Part shown: positions 1-8,885 of the stretch, piece after piece
How positions within the stretch are numbered: the first letter of the stretch is position 1
How the letters are laid out: every line of letters starts with the position of its first letter
The notes under the pieces: model-generated
Told to the model about the DNA's origin: nothing
Database searches by the model: none
What the model saw: the letters and a program-made list of their open reading frames with translations, nothing else
NCBI RefSeq assembly: GCF_019104945.1
Contig: NZ_JAHRWW010000014.1
Location: forward strand, 121,425-185,424
Source of the DNA: Thermomonas sp.
GTDB taxonomy: Bacteria; Pseudomonadota; Gammaproteobacteria; Xanthomonadales; Xanthomonadaceae
Length of the DNA: 64,000 nucleotides
Reading direction: 5' to 3'
Translations under genes and position numbers: made by a program

Positions 1-20
1 GTGGCTTGGAAAGGCACTGT

Positions 21-683
21 TCAGCGTACGGCATAGGCGCGCAAGAATAAGTCGACCACGCTGTTGAGGTGGGCGTTGAGCTCTTCGGTGCTGCTGTCAA
101 AACCGTGCCCCAGCACGGCCTGCGCATGGATATTGCCTTTCAGCAGGGTGAAGAAATGGCAAGACGCACGCGATGGCTCAGGGATTTCCAGTTGCCCGGC
201 TTCGATGCGACGCTGGAGCAATGCGGTAAACGCAGTGTCGATGCGCGCGGGGCCTGCGTCCCAAAAGAGTTCTGAAATTCCACTTTGCGCGACCTGCGGT
301 GAGCACAAAATGCGATGCCCGGCGATGGCTTCTGGGGTCATGACCATCTGCAAAAATGCGCGGGCAACCAATGTGAGTCGCTCGCGTAGCGGTAGGTCGG
401 GGTCGGGCTCAAAAAGGTGCGCGGGCATGGCCTGCTCGCAGTGCGCACGGACGACTTCAGCGAATAACCCGTCTTTATCGCCAAAATGGCTATATACCGT
501 GAGCTTGGAAACACCAGCGGCTTGCGCGATTTGATCCATGCTGACGCCCGCGTAGCCGTTTTGGGTAAACAGCTGTTTGGCGGCCTCAAGGATCGCTGCG
601 CGCTTTGCCAAGTCTTTAGGGCGGCCGGGGTTGCTGCTGCGGGCTGCTTGGGCGGTGGCGGGCTTGGAGCGCTGAGCGTGCAT
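21..683 (-). CDS. TetR/AcrR family transcriptional regulator
   Basis: This is a 220-residue one-component repressor. The N-terminal helix-turn-helix lies at about residues 27-75 and contains the family-typical segment GVSKLTVYSHFGDKDGLF (57-74). The rest is the variable ligand-binding half, and nothing in it lets me name the ligand. It is divergently transcribed from an RND adaptor/permease pair that starts 75 bp away, the usual arrangement for a local efflux repressor, so control of that pump is a reasonable inference. A 7-bp inverted repeat in the shared intergenic region is a candidate operator. Length is normal for the family and the ATG at 683 leaves no longer plausible start. Confidence 0.9.
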   Translation of the reverse strand: MHAQRSKPATAQAARSSNPGRPKDLAKRAAILEAAKQLFTQNGYAGVSMDQIAQAAGVSKLTVYSHFGDKDGLFAEVVRAHCEQAMPAHLFEPDPDLPLRERLTLVARAFLQMVMTPEAIAGHRILCSPQVAQSGISELFWDAGPARIDTAFTALLQRRIEAGQLEIPEPSRASCHFFTLLKGNIHAQAVLGHGFDSSTEELNAHLNSVVDLFLRAYAVR

Positions 684-695
684 GATCTGGAACTT

Positions 696-734
696 TTGAT
701 CTAATGACTTCGGTTACTATAGCATACTCATTAG
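696..734 (+). promoter_or_regulatory. Putative promoter and TetR operator for the RND operon
   Basis: TTGATC (696-701) and TATAGC (718-723) are separated by 16 bp and form a candidate sigma-70 promoter directed at the RND adaptor gene. Inverted arms CTAATGA (701-707) and TCATTAG (728-734) bracket the -10 element, where a bound repressor would block polymerase. The arms are seen directly; binding by the adjacent TetR protein is inference. Confidence 0.45.
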
Positions 735-757
735 TTCAATAAATCACTGAGCCGACT

Positions 758-1828
758 ATGCGCAGACTGGCCGTCCGGGAAATGTTCAGTTGTATCGCCA
801 TGGGGGTGTTGCTGGCCGCGTGTGCAAAAGACCCGGCCCCAGCGGCAGTGCCTAAGACGGTGTTGGTGGTACAGCCCGGCGCGGGGTTAGGGGTTGCGGG
901 CGAGGCATTTGCCGGTGACGTGCGGGCGCGCGAAGAAAGCCCGCTGGCGTTTCGCGTAGGCGGCAATTTGCAAAAGCGCCTCGTGGATGCCGGGCAAATG
1001 GTACAAAAAGGCCAGCTCTTGGCCGCGCTGGATCCGGGCGACGCGCAGCTACAGCGAGCGGCGGCCAAGGCCGACGTGGATCGGTTGAATGGGGATTTGC
1101 AGCGCTATCGTAAATTGCTTGCGCAGCAGCTCATCAGCCAATCGGCGTTTGATGCGCAACAGGCGGGCTATCTGGCGGCGCGTGCGAAGTACGACCTGAT
1201 GCGCAACCAAGACGACTATACCCAGCTGCGCGCGCCTGCCGATGGGGTGATTGCCAGCCGTCAGGCCGAGGCGGGGCAAGTGGTAGCGGCGGGCCAGCCC
1301 ATCTATGTGTTGGCGGCGCAGCGTGGACGCGAAGTGGCGATCAGCCTGCCGGAAGCGCGGATTCGTGATTTCCAAACCGGGCAGAAGGCCAAGATTGAAC
1401 TGTGGAATGCGCCGGGGCAGCTGCTAAGCGGGCATCTGCGTGAAATTGCAGCAGTCGCTGATCCGCAAACACGCACCTATGCCGCACGCGTCGCGGTAGA
1501 AACGGAAGACGCGGGCAAGGTGGAGCTTGGCCAAAGCGCACGCGTGTGGATCGGTGCGGCGCCGTCTGGCGGTGCCTTGCGCCTGCCGCTGAGCGCGGTG
1601 CAGCGTGCGCGTGATGGTGCCAGTAGTGTGTGGGTGGTGGACGCGTCGGGGCAGGTGCAACCGCGTGCGGTGAAATTGGCCGGTTATGGCGCAGATAGTG
1701 TGCCGGTGCTCGATGGGGTGAGCGCACACGATTGGGTGGTGGCGGCCGGTGGGCATCTGCTGCGTGCAGGTGAAACGGTGCGCCCGGTGGATCGTAAAAA
1801 TCGCCCCGTTACGCCGCAGGGGCACTGA
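758..1828 (+). CDS. RND efflux periplasmic adaptor (membrane fusion protein), lipoprotein
   Basis: This is the HlyD/AcrA-type adaptor that links an inner-membrane RND pump to an outer-membrane channel. The N-terminus has a signal peptide ending in the lipobox LAAC, so Cys22 is predicted to be lipidated and the protein anchored to the inner membrane facing the periplasm. A biotinyl-lipoyl-like half (about residue 70), a central coiled-coil hairpin (about 95-150), the second lipoyl half with the DYTQLRAPADGVI segment, and the beta-barrel and membrane-proximal domains follow in order. It is 356 residues, typical for the family. The permease gene begins 4 bp after its stop codon, so the two are cotranscribed. 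No outer-membrane factor gene follows. Confidence 0.9.
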   Translation: MRRLAVREMFSCIAMGVLLAACAKDPAPAAVPKTVLVVQPGAGLGVAGEAFAGDVRAREESPLAFRVGGNLQKRLVDAGQMVQKGQLLAALDPGDAQLQRAAAKADVDRLNGDLQRYRKLLAQQLISQSAFDAQQAGYLAARAKYDLMRNQDDYTQLRAPADGVIASRQAEAGQVVAAGQPIYVLAAQRGREVAISLPEARIRDFQTGQKAKIELWNAPGQLLSGHLREIAAVADPQTRTYAARVAVETEDAGKVELGQSARVWIGAAPSGGALRLPLSAVQRARDGASSVWVVDASGQVQPRAVKLAGYGADSVPVLDGVSAHDWVVAAGGHLLRAGETVRPVDRKNRPVTPQGH

Positions 1829-1831
1829 GCC

Positions 1832-4800
1832 ATGGTGCGCTTCAATGTATCGGAGTGGGCGCTGCGTAATCGGCCGCTGGTGCTATTCATCATGCTGGTG
1901 GTGGCGCTGGCGGGTGTCTTCTCTTATCGCCAATTAGGGCAGTCGGAAGATCCGCCCTTTACCTTCAAGGCGATGGTGGTACGCACGTTGTGGCCGGGGG
2001 CTACGGCCGAGCAGGTGAGTGAGCAGGTGACCGAGCGCATCGAAAAAGCGCTGATGAGCACCGGCAAGTACGAATTCATTCGCGCCTATTCGCGTGCGGG
2101 TGAGTCGCAGGTGATTTTTATGGCGCGCGATGCGATGCCATCAAAAGATGTGCCCGAGCTGTGGTACCAAATTCGTAAGAAAGTGGGCGATATCCGCATG
2201 ACGCTACCAGCGGGTGTGGTGGGGCCATTTTTCAACGATGAGTTTGGCGACACCTTCGGCAATATCTATGCGCTTACAGCGCCAGGCTTTGACTACGCGC
2301 TGATGAAAGACTACGCCGACCGCTTGCAGCTGGAGCTGCAGCGTGTACCCGACGTGGGTAAGGTCGAGTTGATTGGCCTGCAGGATGAAAAAATTTGGAT
2401 TGAATTATCCAATACGAAATTAGCCTCACTGGGCATCCCACTGGCGGCGGTCAAACAGGCGCTTGATGAACAAAATGCGATCGTGCCTGCAGGCTTTTTT
2501 GAGACGCGCAGTGATCGCCTGCAGTTGCGCGTGGATGGGCAGTTTGATTCGGTGGAACAGATTCGCGCCTTTCCCATTCGCGCCGGGGGGCGCAGCGTGC
2601 GTTTGGGCGATATTGCAAGTGTGACGCGCGGGTTCTCGGACCCTGCCGCACCGAAGCTGCGCTTTATGGGGCAAGACGGTATTGGCATTGCAGTGGCAAT
2701 GCGCGACGGTGGCGACATCATCCGTTTAGGGAAAGCGCTCGAGAAAGAGTTCCAGCGTTTGCAAACCGCTCTACCCATTGGCATGCAACTGCGCAAAGTG
2801 TCGGATCAGCCGCAGACCGTACACGAGGCAGTGGGGGAGTTTGTACGCGTGCTAGCGGAGGCCGTGGCCATTGTGCTGCTGGTGAGCTTCTTCTCACTGG
2901 GGCTGCGCACGGGCGCGGTAGTGGCCGTGAGTATCCCACTGGTGCTGGCGATGACCTTTATGGTGATGCACTGGTTCGACATCGGCCTGCACAAGATTTC
3001 GCTCGGCGCGCTGGTGTTGGCGCTGGGGCTCTTGGTGGATGACGCCATCATCGCGGTGGAGATGATGGCGATCAAAATGGAGCAAGGATATTCACGCATC
3101 AAAGCCGCCGGCTTTGCGTGGGAGTCCACCGCCTTCCCCATGTTGACGGGGACCTTGGTCACCGCTGCCGGGTTTTTGCCCATTGCAACGGCGGCATCGA
3201 GTACTGGCGAGTACACGCGTTCGCTGTTTCAGGTGGTGACGATCGCGCTCTGTGTGTCGTGGGTGGCCGCGGTGCTGTTTATTCCGTGGTTGGGTGAAAA
3301 GATGTTGCCCACACCCCACGCGTTGGCAGCACAAAGCTCCCATGACCCCTATGCCACGCCGTTCTACCAGCGCTTGCGCGCTTGGCTCAATACCTGCCTG
3401 CGCCATCGTTGGTGGGTGATTGGCACAACGATAGCGCTGTTTGTGGCCTCTATTTTGCTATTCCGTTTTGTGCCGCAGCAGTTCTTTCCGAATTCGGTAC
3501 GGCCCGAATTGATGGTGGATTTAGAACTGGCCGAAGGCAGTTCACTGCGCGCCACCGAAGCCGAAGCCAAGCGGTTGGAAGCCCTGCTGAAATCGCGCAC
3601 CGACATCACCAATTACGTGGCTTATGTCGGCACTGGATCGCCGCGGTTTTATCTGCCGCTGGATCAGCAATTTCCGGCGGCTAACTTTGCGCAGTTTGTG
3701 GTGTTGGCGAAAGACCTGCCCTCGCGTGAAGCCACTCGTCAATGGCTGATCGAGCAGGTGGCGCCGCAGTTTTCTGCGCTGCAGTTTCGCGTCACACGGC
3801 TAGAAAATGGCCCGCCGGTGGGATACCCGATCCAGTTCCGCGTGTCGGGAGAAGATATTGGGCAAGTGCAGGCGCTTGCGCACCGCGTAGCGGAGAAGGT
3901 GCGCGGCAATGTATATGTCACCAATGTCAATTTGGACTGGGATGAACCCAGCAAAATCATTCGCTTGCACCTAGACCAAGACCGCGCCCGCGCACTGGGC
4001 GTGAGTAGTGCGCAGGTGGCGCAGTTTCTCTCAAGCTCGCTATCGGGGCTATCGGTTAGCACCTATCGTGAAGATAACGAGTTGATTGAAATTTTGCTGC
4101 GCGGTACCGGTGATGAACGGCAACGCCCTGATTTGTTAGCCAGTCTCTCCATTCCAACACCTGGCGGCAGCGTGCCACTGGCACAGGTGGCCACGCTGGA
4201 ATACGGTTTCGAAGACGGCATCATCTGGCACCGCAATCGCCTGCCCACGGTAACCGTGCGCGCCGACCTTGCCGACGACGCACTCACGCCGCCCACTGTC
4301 GTGGCGCAGATCGAGCCCACACTTGCGCAGATCAAAACGTCGCTGCCAGAAGGTTATCTGCTGGAAACCGGCGGCACAGTGGAAGACTCGGCGCGCGGGC
4401 AAAACTCGATCAAAGCGGGAATGCCGCTTTTTTTGATTGTTGTGGTGGCGCTGTTGATGCTGCAATTGCGTAATTTCTCGCGCACTGCATTAGTGCTGCT
4501 CACCGCGCCTTTGGGGTTGATTGGTGTGGTGCTGGCGCTGCTGCTGTTCCGCGTTCCGTTTGGTTTTGTCGCCATGCTGGGAACCATTGCGCTGGCTGGG
4601 ATGATCATGCGTAATTCGGTGATCTTGGTGGATCAAATTCGCCAAGATATGGATGCCGGGCATGATCGCTGGCATGCCATTGTGGACGCCACGGTGCGCC
4701 GCTTCCGCCCCATTGTGCTCACGGCATTGGCGGCGATCTTGGCGATGATCCCGCTATCGCGCAGCGCGTTTTATGGGGCAATGGCCATTTCTATTATGGG

Positions 4801-4894
4801 AGGGCTTGCGGTGGCGACCTTGCTGACGCTGTTCTTCCTGCCGGCGCTCTACGCGGCGTGGTTCAAGGTGCGGGAAGACGAATCCGTGACTTGA
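1832..4894 (+). CDS. RND multidrug efflux permease (AcrB/HAE1-like)
   Basis: This is a proton-driven inner-membrane exporter of 1020 residues, complete in length. It has the RND layout: a first membrane helix (residues about 11-30), a large periplasmic loop, a helix bundle, a second periplasmic loop and a final bundle. The helix-4 segment LGLLVDDAIIAVEMMA contains the adjacent aspartates of the proton relay. It forms an operon with the adaptor just upstream and is probably repressed by the divergent TetR protein. The substrate cannot be read from sequence. An outer-membrane TolC-like partner is absent nearby and presumably encoded elsewhere. Confidence 0.93.
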   Translation: MVRFNVSEWALRNRPLVLFIMLVVALAGVFSYRQLGQSEDPPFTFKAMVVRTLWPGATAEQVSEQVTERIEKALMSTGKYEFIRAYSRAGESQVIFMARDAMPSKDVPELWYQIRKKVGDIRMTLPAGVVGPFFNDEFGDTFGNIYALTAPGFDYALMKDYADRLQLELQRVPDVGKVELIGLQDEKIWIELSNTKLASLGIPLAAVKQALDEQNAIVPAGFFETRSDRLQLRVDGQFDSVEQIRAFPIRAGGRSVRLGDIASVTRGFSDPAAPKLRFMGQDGIGIAVAMRDGGDIIRLGKALEKEFQRLQTALPIGMQLRKVSDQPQTVHEAVGEFVRVLAEAVAIVLLVSFFSLGLRTGAVVAVSIPLVLAMTFMVMHWFDIGLHKISLGALVLALGLLVDDAIIAVEMMAIKMEQGYSRIKAAGFAWESTAFPMLTGTLVTAAGFLPIATAASSTGEYTRSLFQVVTIALCVSWVAAVLFIPWLGEKMLPTPHALAAQSSHDPYATPFYQRLRAWLNTCLRHRWWVIGTTIALFVASILLFRFVPQQFFPNSVRPELMVDLELAEGSSLRATEAEAKRLEALLKSRTDITNYVAYVGTGSPRFYLPLDQQFPAANFAQFVVLAKDLPSREATRQWLIEQVAPQFSALQFRVTRLENGPPVGYPIQFRVSGEDIGQVQALAHRVAEKVRGNVYVTNVNLDWDEPSKIIRLHLDQDRARALGVSSAQVAQFLSSSLSGLSVSTYREDNELIEILLRGTGDERQRPDLLASLSIPTPGGSVPLAQVATLEYGFEDGIIWHRNRLPTVTVRADLADDALTPPTVVAQIEPTLAQIKTSLPEGYLLETGGTVEDSARGQNSIKAGMPLFLIVVVALLMLQLRNFSRTALVLLTAPLGLIGVVLALLLFRVPFGFVAMLGTIALAGMIMRNSVILVDQIRQDMDAGHDRWHAIVDATVRRFRPIVLTALAAILAMIPLSRSAFYGAMAISIMGGLAVATLLTLFFLPALYAAWFKVREDESVT

Positions 4895-4968
4895 TGGTCT
4901 GCCTTCCTGCCCAAAGTAATGCTAGATTGGCGGCCAAATAGGTAGATCAGCGCATCAAGGGAGGCGTT

Positions 4969-7923
4969 TTGCAGGGGGGCGCGCATCTTGTATCTATCAG
5001 TAATGTGCTGAACCAGCGCTTGTTTGCGCTGGTGCTTCTGCTGCTGGCGCTGGTTACCGCGCCGCCGGTACGGGCCGAAACGCCCGTGCTCCGCCACTAC
5101 ACCATCAGCGGTTGGGCGATGGAAGATGGCCTGCCGCACCCGTTGGTGCATGCCATTGCGCAAGATCGCGACGGTTTCATTTGGGCAGGGACATGGGAAG
5201 GTGCGGTGCGCTTCAATGGCCGCGACTTCACCGTGTATGACCGGCAAAACACGCCTGCAGAACTCTCCGGTGTCTATAGCATCCTTCCGGAAAAAGACGG
5301 CGGCATCCTGTTTGGTACCACCAGTGCCGGGGTGTATCGCTATTTTCAAGGCCGCTGGGAGCCCCTAGGGCAAGGGGAGGCGCGTAAGTTGCGGGTGCGC
5401 GCGCTATTGCGTGACCGCATCGATGGCGCAATTTGGATCGTCACCGGGCAAAAATTGCTGCGGCTAGATCGCAATGGCGTGCTGCATAACACCGGGGATG
5501 AGGTGGGGCTGCATTCGGTCAAAGTGGTCACCATTGCGCAAGATGCGCAGGGCGCCTTGCTGGTGGCCGGCGAACGCGGCGTACAGCGCTTGCTTGGCAA
5601 TAAGCTGACGCCGTGGGGAAGCGATTGGCTGCCCAGTGATTCGATCATGGACTTGATCCAAGACGGGCGTGGCGGCTGGCTGGCCGCGGGGGATGGCGGC
5701 GTAGCGTGGAAGCAGGCCAGTGGCCAGGTGCAGCACTTTGTTAACCACCAACGGGTGGATCGTGTCGTGCTGGATCGCAATGGTGTGCTGTGGATGGCGA
5801 TGGCCTCCGGCGCGCTGATGCGGCAAGACAGCATGGGGGAGAAAGAGGCGCAGCGGGTCAATATTCCCGGAACGCTCAGCCCTGCGCTGTTTGTCGATCG
5901 AGAGGGGCTTGTCTGGCTAGGCGGCACAGATGGTCTGTTTCGCGTTGCAGAGGGGGCAGGCAGCGGTATCACACACAGTGATGGGCTGAGCAGCGACTAC
6001 ATCCGCTCGGTACTACAAGACCGCGCGGGCACTGTGTGGATAGGCCAAGCCAATGGGCTGAGTCGCTGGCGTAACGGCAAGATCGAAAACCTAACGCTCA
6101 CCCAGGCCAAACAAGGGCGGCAGGCTTCGGTACTGGCGCTGACACAGGCCCACGACGGCGTTTGGGTGGGAACCTATGACCAAGGCGTGTTCAAAGTGGA
6201 TCAAGCAGGGCGCGTGTTGTCGGAGTTGCGCCTGCCGGGCCTGCGCCAGCCGTTGATTCGCGCGCTGCTAGAAGACCCCGACGGCAGCCTGTGGGTGGGC
6301 GGCAACCATGGGCTTGTGCGTATTAAACGCGATGGCAAACGCCTGCCCTATCTGGATGCCTCCGCGCAGGCGTCCGATATGGTGCAAGCGCTTTATCGTG
6401 GGGCAGACGGGATGCTTTGGGTGGGAACGGCCAACGGCATGGTGTCGATCGCTCCCGATGGTGTTATGAAGCGCTGGCGGCCGGATATCGAGATTCCGGC
6501 GAACTATGTCTTTGATTTTTTGGAAGACAGCAACGGTGATCTTTGGATTGCAAGCGAACGCGGCCTGCTGCGTAAGCGTGGCACTACGTTCAATACCTAC
6601 GACCACCACGTAGGCATGCCACGCGATAAGGTATTTCGCATCTTGGACGACGGTGCAGGAAATCTGTGGCTGTCGTCCAATATGGGTGTGTTTCGTATCG
6701 CGCGCAGTGAATTTGACCGTGTTGATACGCAGCGCAGCACAACGCTTGCCGTGCATGTGGTGGATAAAAGCGATGGCATGCCGGGTAGCCAGTGCAACGG
6801 CGCTTCGATGCCAGCGGGCTGGCGGATGCACGATGGGACGCTGCTGTTCCCCACATCGGCGGGTGTTGCGCTTATTGATCCGCAAAGCGCTGAGCGCGAT
6901 GGGGAGAGTGTGCCTAAGGTAGCGCTGGAAAGTATCGCCGTGGACGGTGTGCCTAGGTCTATTGGGAAGCAGCTGCAGTTGCGCGCAGGCGAAAGCCGCC
7001 TACAGATTCATTTTGCGGGGCTCAGCTTTCGCGCTCCAGATAAGCTGCGTTACCGCTACCGTCTGCATGGGTATGACCGCGCTTGGGTAGAAAGCGATAG
7101 CGGCAACGAAGCGGTTTATACGGGCCTGCCGCCGGGAAATTACCGGCTGCAGGTGCAATCGATGGCGCTTCCGCTTGATTGGTCGAAGCAGGATTTGATT
7201 GGCGAAACCGAGCTTGCCATCGTGATGCAGCCAGCCCTTTGGCAGCGCACGTGGGTGCGTGCAGCGGCGGCGGCTGTCATGCTGCTAATCGTCGTGCTTG
7301 CACTATGGTGGCGAAGTGCTAGTTTCCGTCGCGCCCAGCGCAGGCTAGGGCGCATTATTGCCGAACGCACCGAAGAGCTGAGTGAGAAAAATCGCCAGCT
7401 AGAGGTTGCGGGTTTTCGCCTGCAGTTCCAAGCCAGTCACGACGATTTAACTGGGCTCCCCAATCGGCGCGCAGGGGATAAGTTCTTGAACGAGCGCGTG
7501 GCGCAGGCGCAGGAAGAGCGTGCACCGCTGAGCGTTGCACTGCTGGATATCGATCACTTCAAGCGCGTCAACGACCACTACGGACACCCAGCAGGCGATG
7601 CGGTGCTGCAGCACTTTGCCCAACATCTGAGTGAATTTGCCGCCGAATGGGGCGTCTTTGTGGCCCGTTTTGGTGGCGAAGAATTCTTGATTTGCATGGA
7701 TGCCTTTGGCGTGCAGGACGCCACGCATAAAATTCGTCTGCTGCTTGCAAAGGTGGCCGAAAATAGCGTTGTTCTGGCCGATGGAACGGCAATTGGCGTG
7801 ACGTTTAGCGCGGGCGTAACGGAGCTTCAGCCCGAACATAATGCCTATACGCTGTTCACCCGCGCCGACGATCTTCTGTTAAAGGCGAAGCAGGCCGGGC
7901 GGAATCAGGTGATGTCAGACTAA
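4969..7923 (+). CDS. Periplasmic-propeller sensor diguanylate cyclase (reg_prop, Y_Y_Y, GGDEF)
   Basis: This predicted membrane-bound cyclic-di-GMP synthase has a large periplasmic sensor. A signal segment (LFALVLLLLALVT) is followed by repeated beta-propeller blades with motifs such as DRDGFIWAGT and LEDPDGSLWVGG, then a Y_Y_Y domain around residue 700, one membrane helix (about 755-775), a short coiled coil and a C-terminal GGDEF domain with an intact GGEEF active-site loop at about 902-906. No RxxD inhibitory site precedes the loop. The TTG at 4969 follows the sequence AAGGGAGG (4957-4964), which favours it; GTG at 5005 is an alternative. The layout resembles hybrid sensors that detect polysaccharide breakdown products, but the ligand here is unknown. 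It overlaps the convergent LysR gene by 4 bp. Confidence 0.88.
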   Translation: MQGGAHLVSISNVLNQRLFALVLLLLALVTAPPVRAETPVLRHYTISGWAMEDGLPHPLVHAIAQDRDGFIWAGTWEGAVRFNGRDFTVYDRQNTPAELSGVYSILPEKDGGILFGTTSAGVYRYFQGRWEPLGQGEARKLRVRALLRDRIDGAIWIVTGQKLLRLDRNGVLHNTGDEVGLHSVKVVTIAQDAQGALLVAGERGVQRLLGNKLTPWGSDWLPSDSIMDLIQDGRGGWLAAGDGGVAWKQASGQVQHFVNHQRVDRVVLDRNGVLWMAMASGALMRQDSMGEKEAQRVNIPGTLSPALFVDREGLVWLGGTDGLFRVAEGAGSGITHSDGLSSDYIRSVLQDRAGTVWIGQANGLSRWRNGKIENLTLTQAKQGRQASVLALTQAHDGVWVGTYDQGVFKVDQAGRVLSELRLPGLRQPLIRALLEDPDGSLWVGGNHGLVRIKRDGKRLPYLDASAQASDMVQALYRGADGMLWVGTANGMVSIAPDGVMKRWRPDIEIPANYVFDFLEDSNGDLWIASERGLLRKRGTTFNTYDHHVGMPRDKVFRILDDGAGNLWLSSNMGVFRIARSEFDRVDTQRSTTLAVHVVDKSDGMPGSQCNGASMPAGWRMHDGTLLFPTSAGVALIDPQSAERDGESVPKVALESIAVDGVPRSIGKQLQLRAGESRLQIHFAGLSFRAPDKLRYRYRLHGYDRAWVESDSGNEAVYTGLPPGNYRLQVQSMALPLDWSKQDLIGETELAIVMQPALWQRTWVRAAAAAVMLLIVVLALWWRSASFRRAQRRLGRIIAERTEELSEKNRQLEVAGFRLQFQASHDDLTGLPNRRAGDKFLNERVAQAQEERAPLSVALLDIDHFKRVNDHYGHPAGDAVLQHFAQHLSEFAAEWGVFVARFGGEEFLICMDAFGVQDATHKIRLLLAKVAENSVVLADGTAIGVTFSAGVTELQPEHNAYTLFTRADDLLLKAKQAGRNQVMSD

Positions 7924-8789
7924 ACGCGTTCGGCTTCTAACAGCGCTAAAAAGGCTTGGCCTGCGCGCGGGAGCGAGCGCCCAGCATGGGTCACAGCGCC
8001 CAGCCGACGTGAAAGTGAAATGCCGCTGACCGGCAATACACGCAGCTGCTGATCGACCATCGTGTGCGGCAGCACGCTCCATGCAAGGCCAACCGCACTG
8101 AGCATTTTCAGCGTTTCCAAATAGTGCGTGGTCATGCGTAGGCGCAGCTGCAGACCGTGCCGCACAAACGCGTCGGCCACGATGCGGTGGGTAAAAGTGC
8201 CGAGGTCAGGCAGCACAGCGGGGTGGCGTGCGAGGTCTTCAAGACTCAGCCGCTTACGCTGTGCAAGCGGGTGCTCGGGGGCGGCAACAAAGCAGAGTTT
8301 GTCCTCCCAAATGGGGGTAGTTGAGAGCGGGTGCGCGGCTTGGCCCAATGTGGTGAGCGCCAGCTCAATTTTGCCCTGCAGGACTTCTTGCCAAGCCTGT
8401 TCGGAATCTAAAAAACGAATATCCAAGGTGACGTCTGGATACAACGCGGTGAAGCGGCGGAGCAGCGGCGGCAAGCGGTGCAGGCCGATATGGTGACTGC
8501 TGGCCATCCGCAGCGGCCCACTCACGCCGTGGCCAAGTGCGTGCAGCGCCTGCTTGGCGGCGTCGGCATCGGCCAGCAGCTGGCGTGCGCGCGGTAGTAG
8601 CAGCACGCCCGCCTCGGTGAGAACGGTTTGCCGGCCCACGCGATCAAACAATCGTGCATCCACGGCGGCTTCGAGCTGGGCGATGCGCTTGCTGATAGCA
8701 GGCTGGGTAAGATGCAGAGAATCACACGCGGCGGAAAATCCGCCGTGTTCGGCCACCGCCACAAAGGCGGCTAAGTTGACGAGTTCCAC
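7920..8789 (-). CDS. LysR family transcriptional regulator
   Basis: This is a 289-residue LysR-type regulator. The N-terminal winged helix-turn-helix (residues 1-60) contains CDSLHLTQPAISKRIAQLE, and the remainder is a periplasmic-binding-protein-like effector domain. It is divergent from leuC with 96 bp between the start codons, which suggests that it controls leuCD, itself, or both; this is inference. The start is GTG at 8789, five bases downstream of a perfect dyad matching the LysR T-N11-A box. A role as a LeuO-like regulator is possible but not demonstrable from sequence. Confidence 0.9.
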   Translation of the reverse strand: MELVNLAAFVAVAEHGGFSAACDSLHLTQPAISKRIAQLEAAVDARLFDRVGRQTVLTEAGVLLLPRARQLLADADAAKQALHALGHGVSGPLRMASSHHIGLHRLPPLLRRFTALYPDVTLDIRFLDSEQAWQEVLQGKIELALTTLGQAAHPLSTTPIWEDKLCFVAAPEHPLAQRKRLSLEDLARHPAVLPDLGTFTHRIVADAFVRHGLQLRLRMTTHYLETLKMLSAVGLAWSVLPHTMVDQQLRVLPVSGISLSRRLGAVTHAGRSLPRAGQAFLALLEAERV

Positions 8790-8793
8790 AATA

Positions 8794-8808
8794 ATTCCTG
8801 ATAGGAAT
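8794..8808. promoter_or_regulatory. Candidate LysR-type operator (T-N11-A dyad)
   Basis: ATTCC-TGATA-GGAAT is a perfect 5-bp inverted repeat with a 5-bp spacer and contains the T-N11-A pattern typical of LysR boxes. It lies 5 bp in front of the LysR start codon and about 77 bp in front of leuC, a position suited to autoregulation together with control of the divergent operon. Confidence 0.5.
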
Positions 8809-8885
8809 GATTTTAATTAAAAATATACATTTGAGTTATAAATAACAAGCGGGCATGCTGGAAGCCTGTTATCAAGGTAAGCGCA

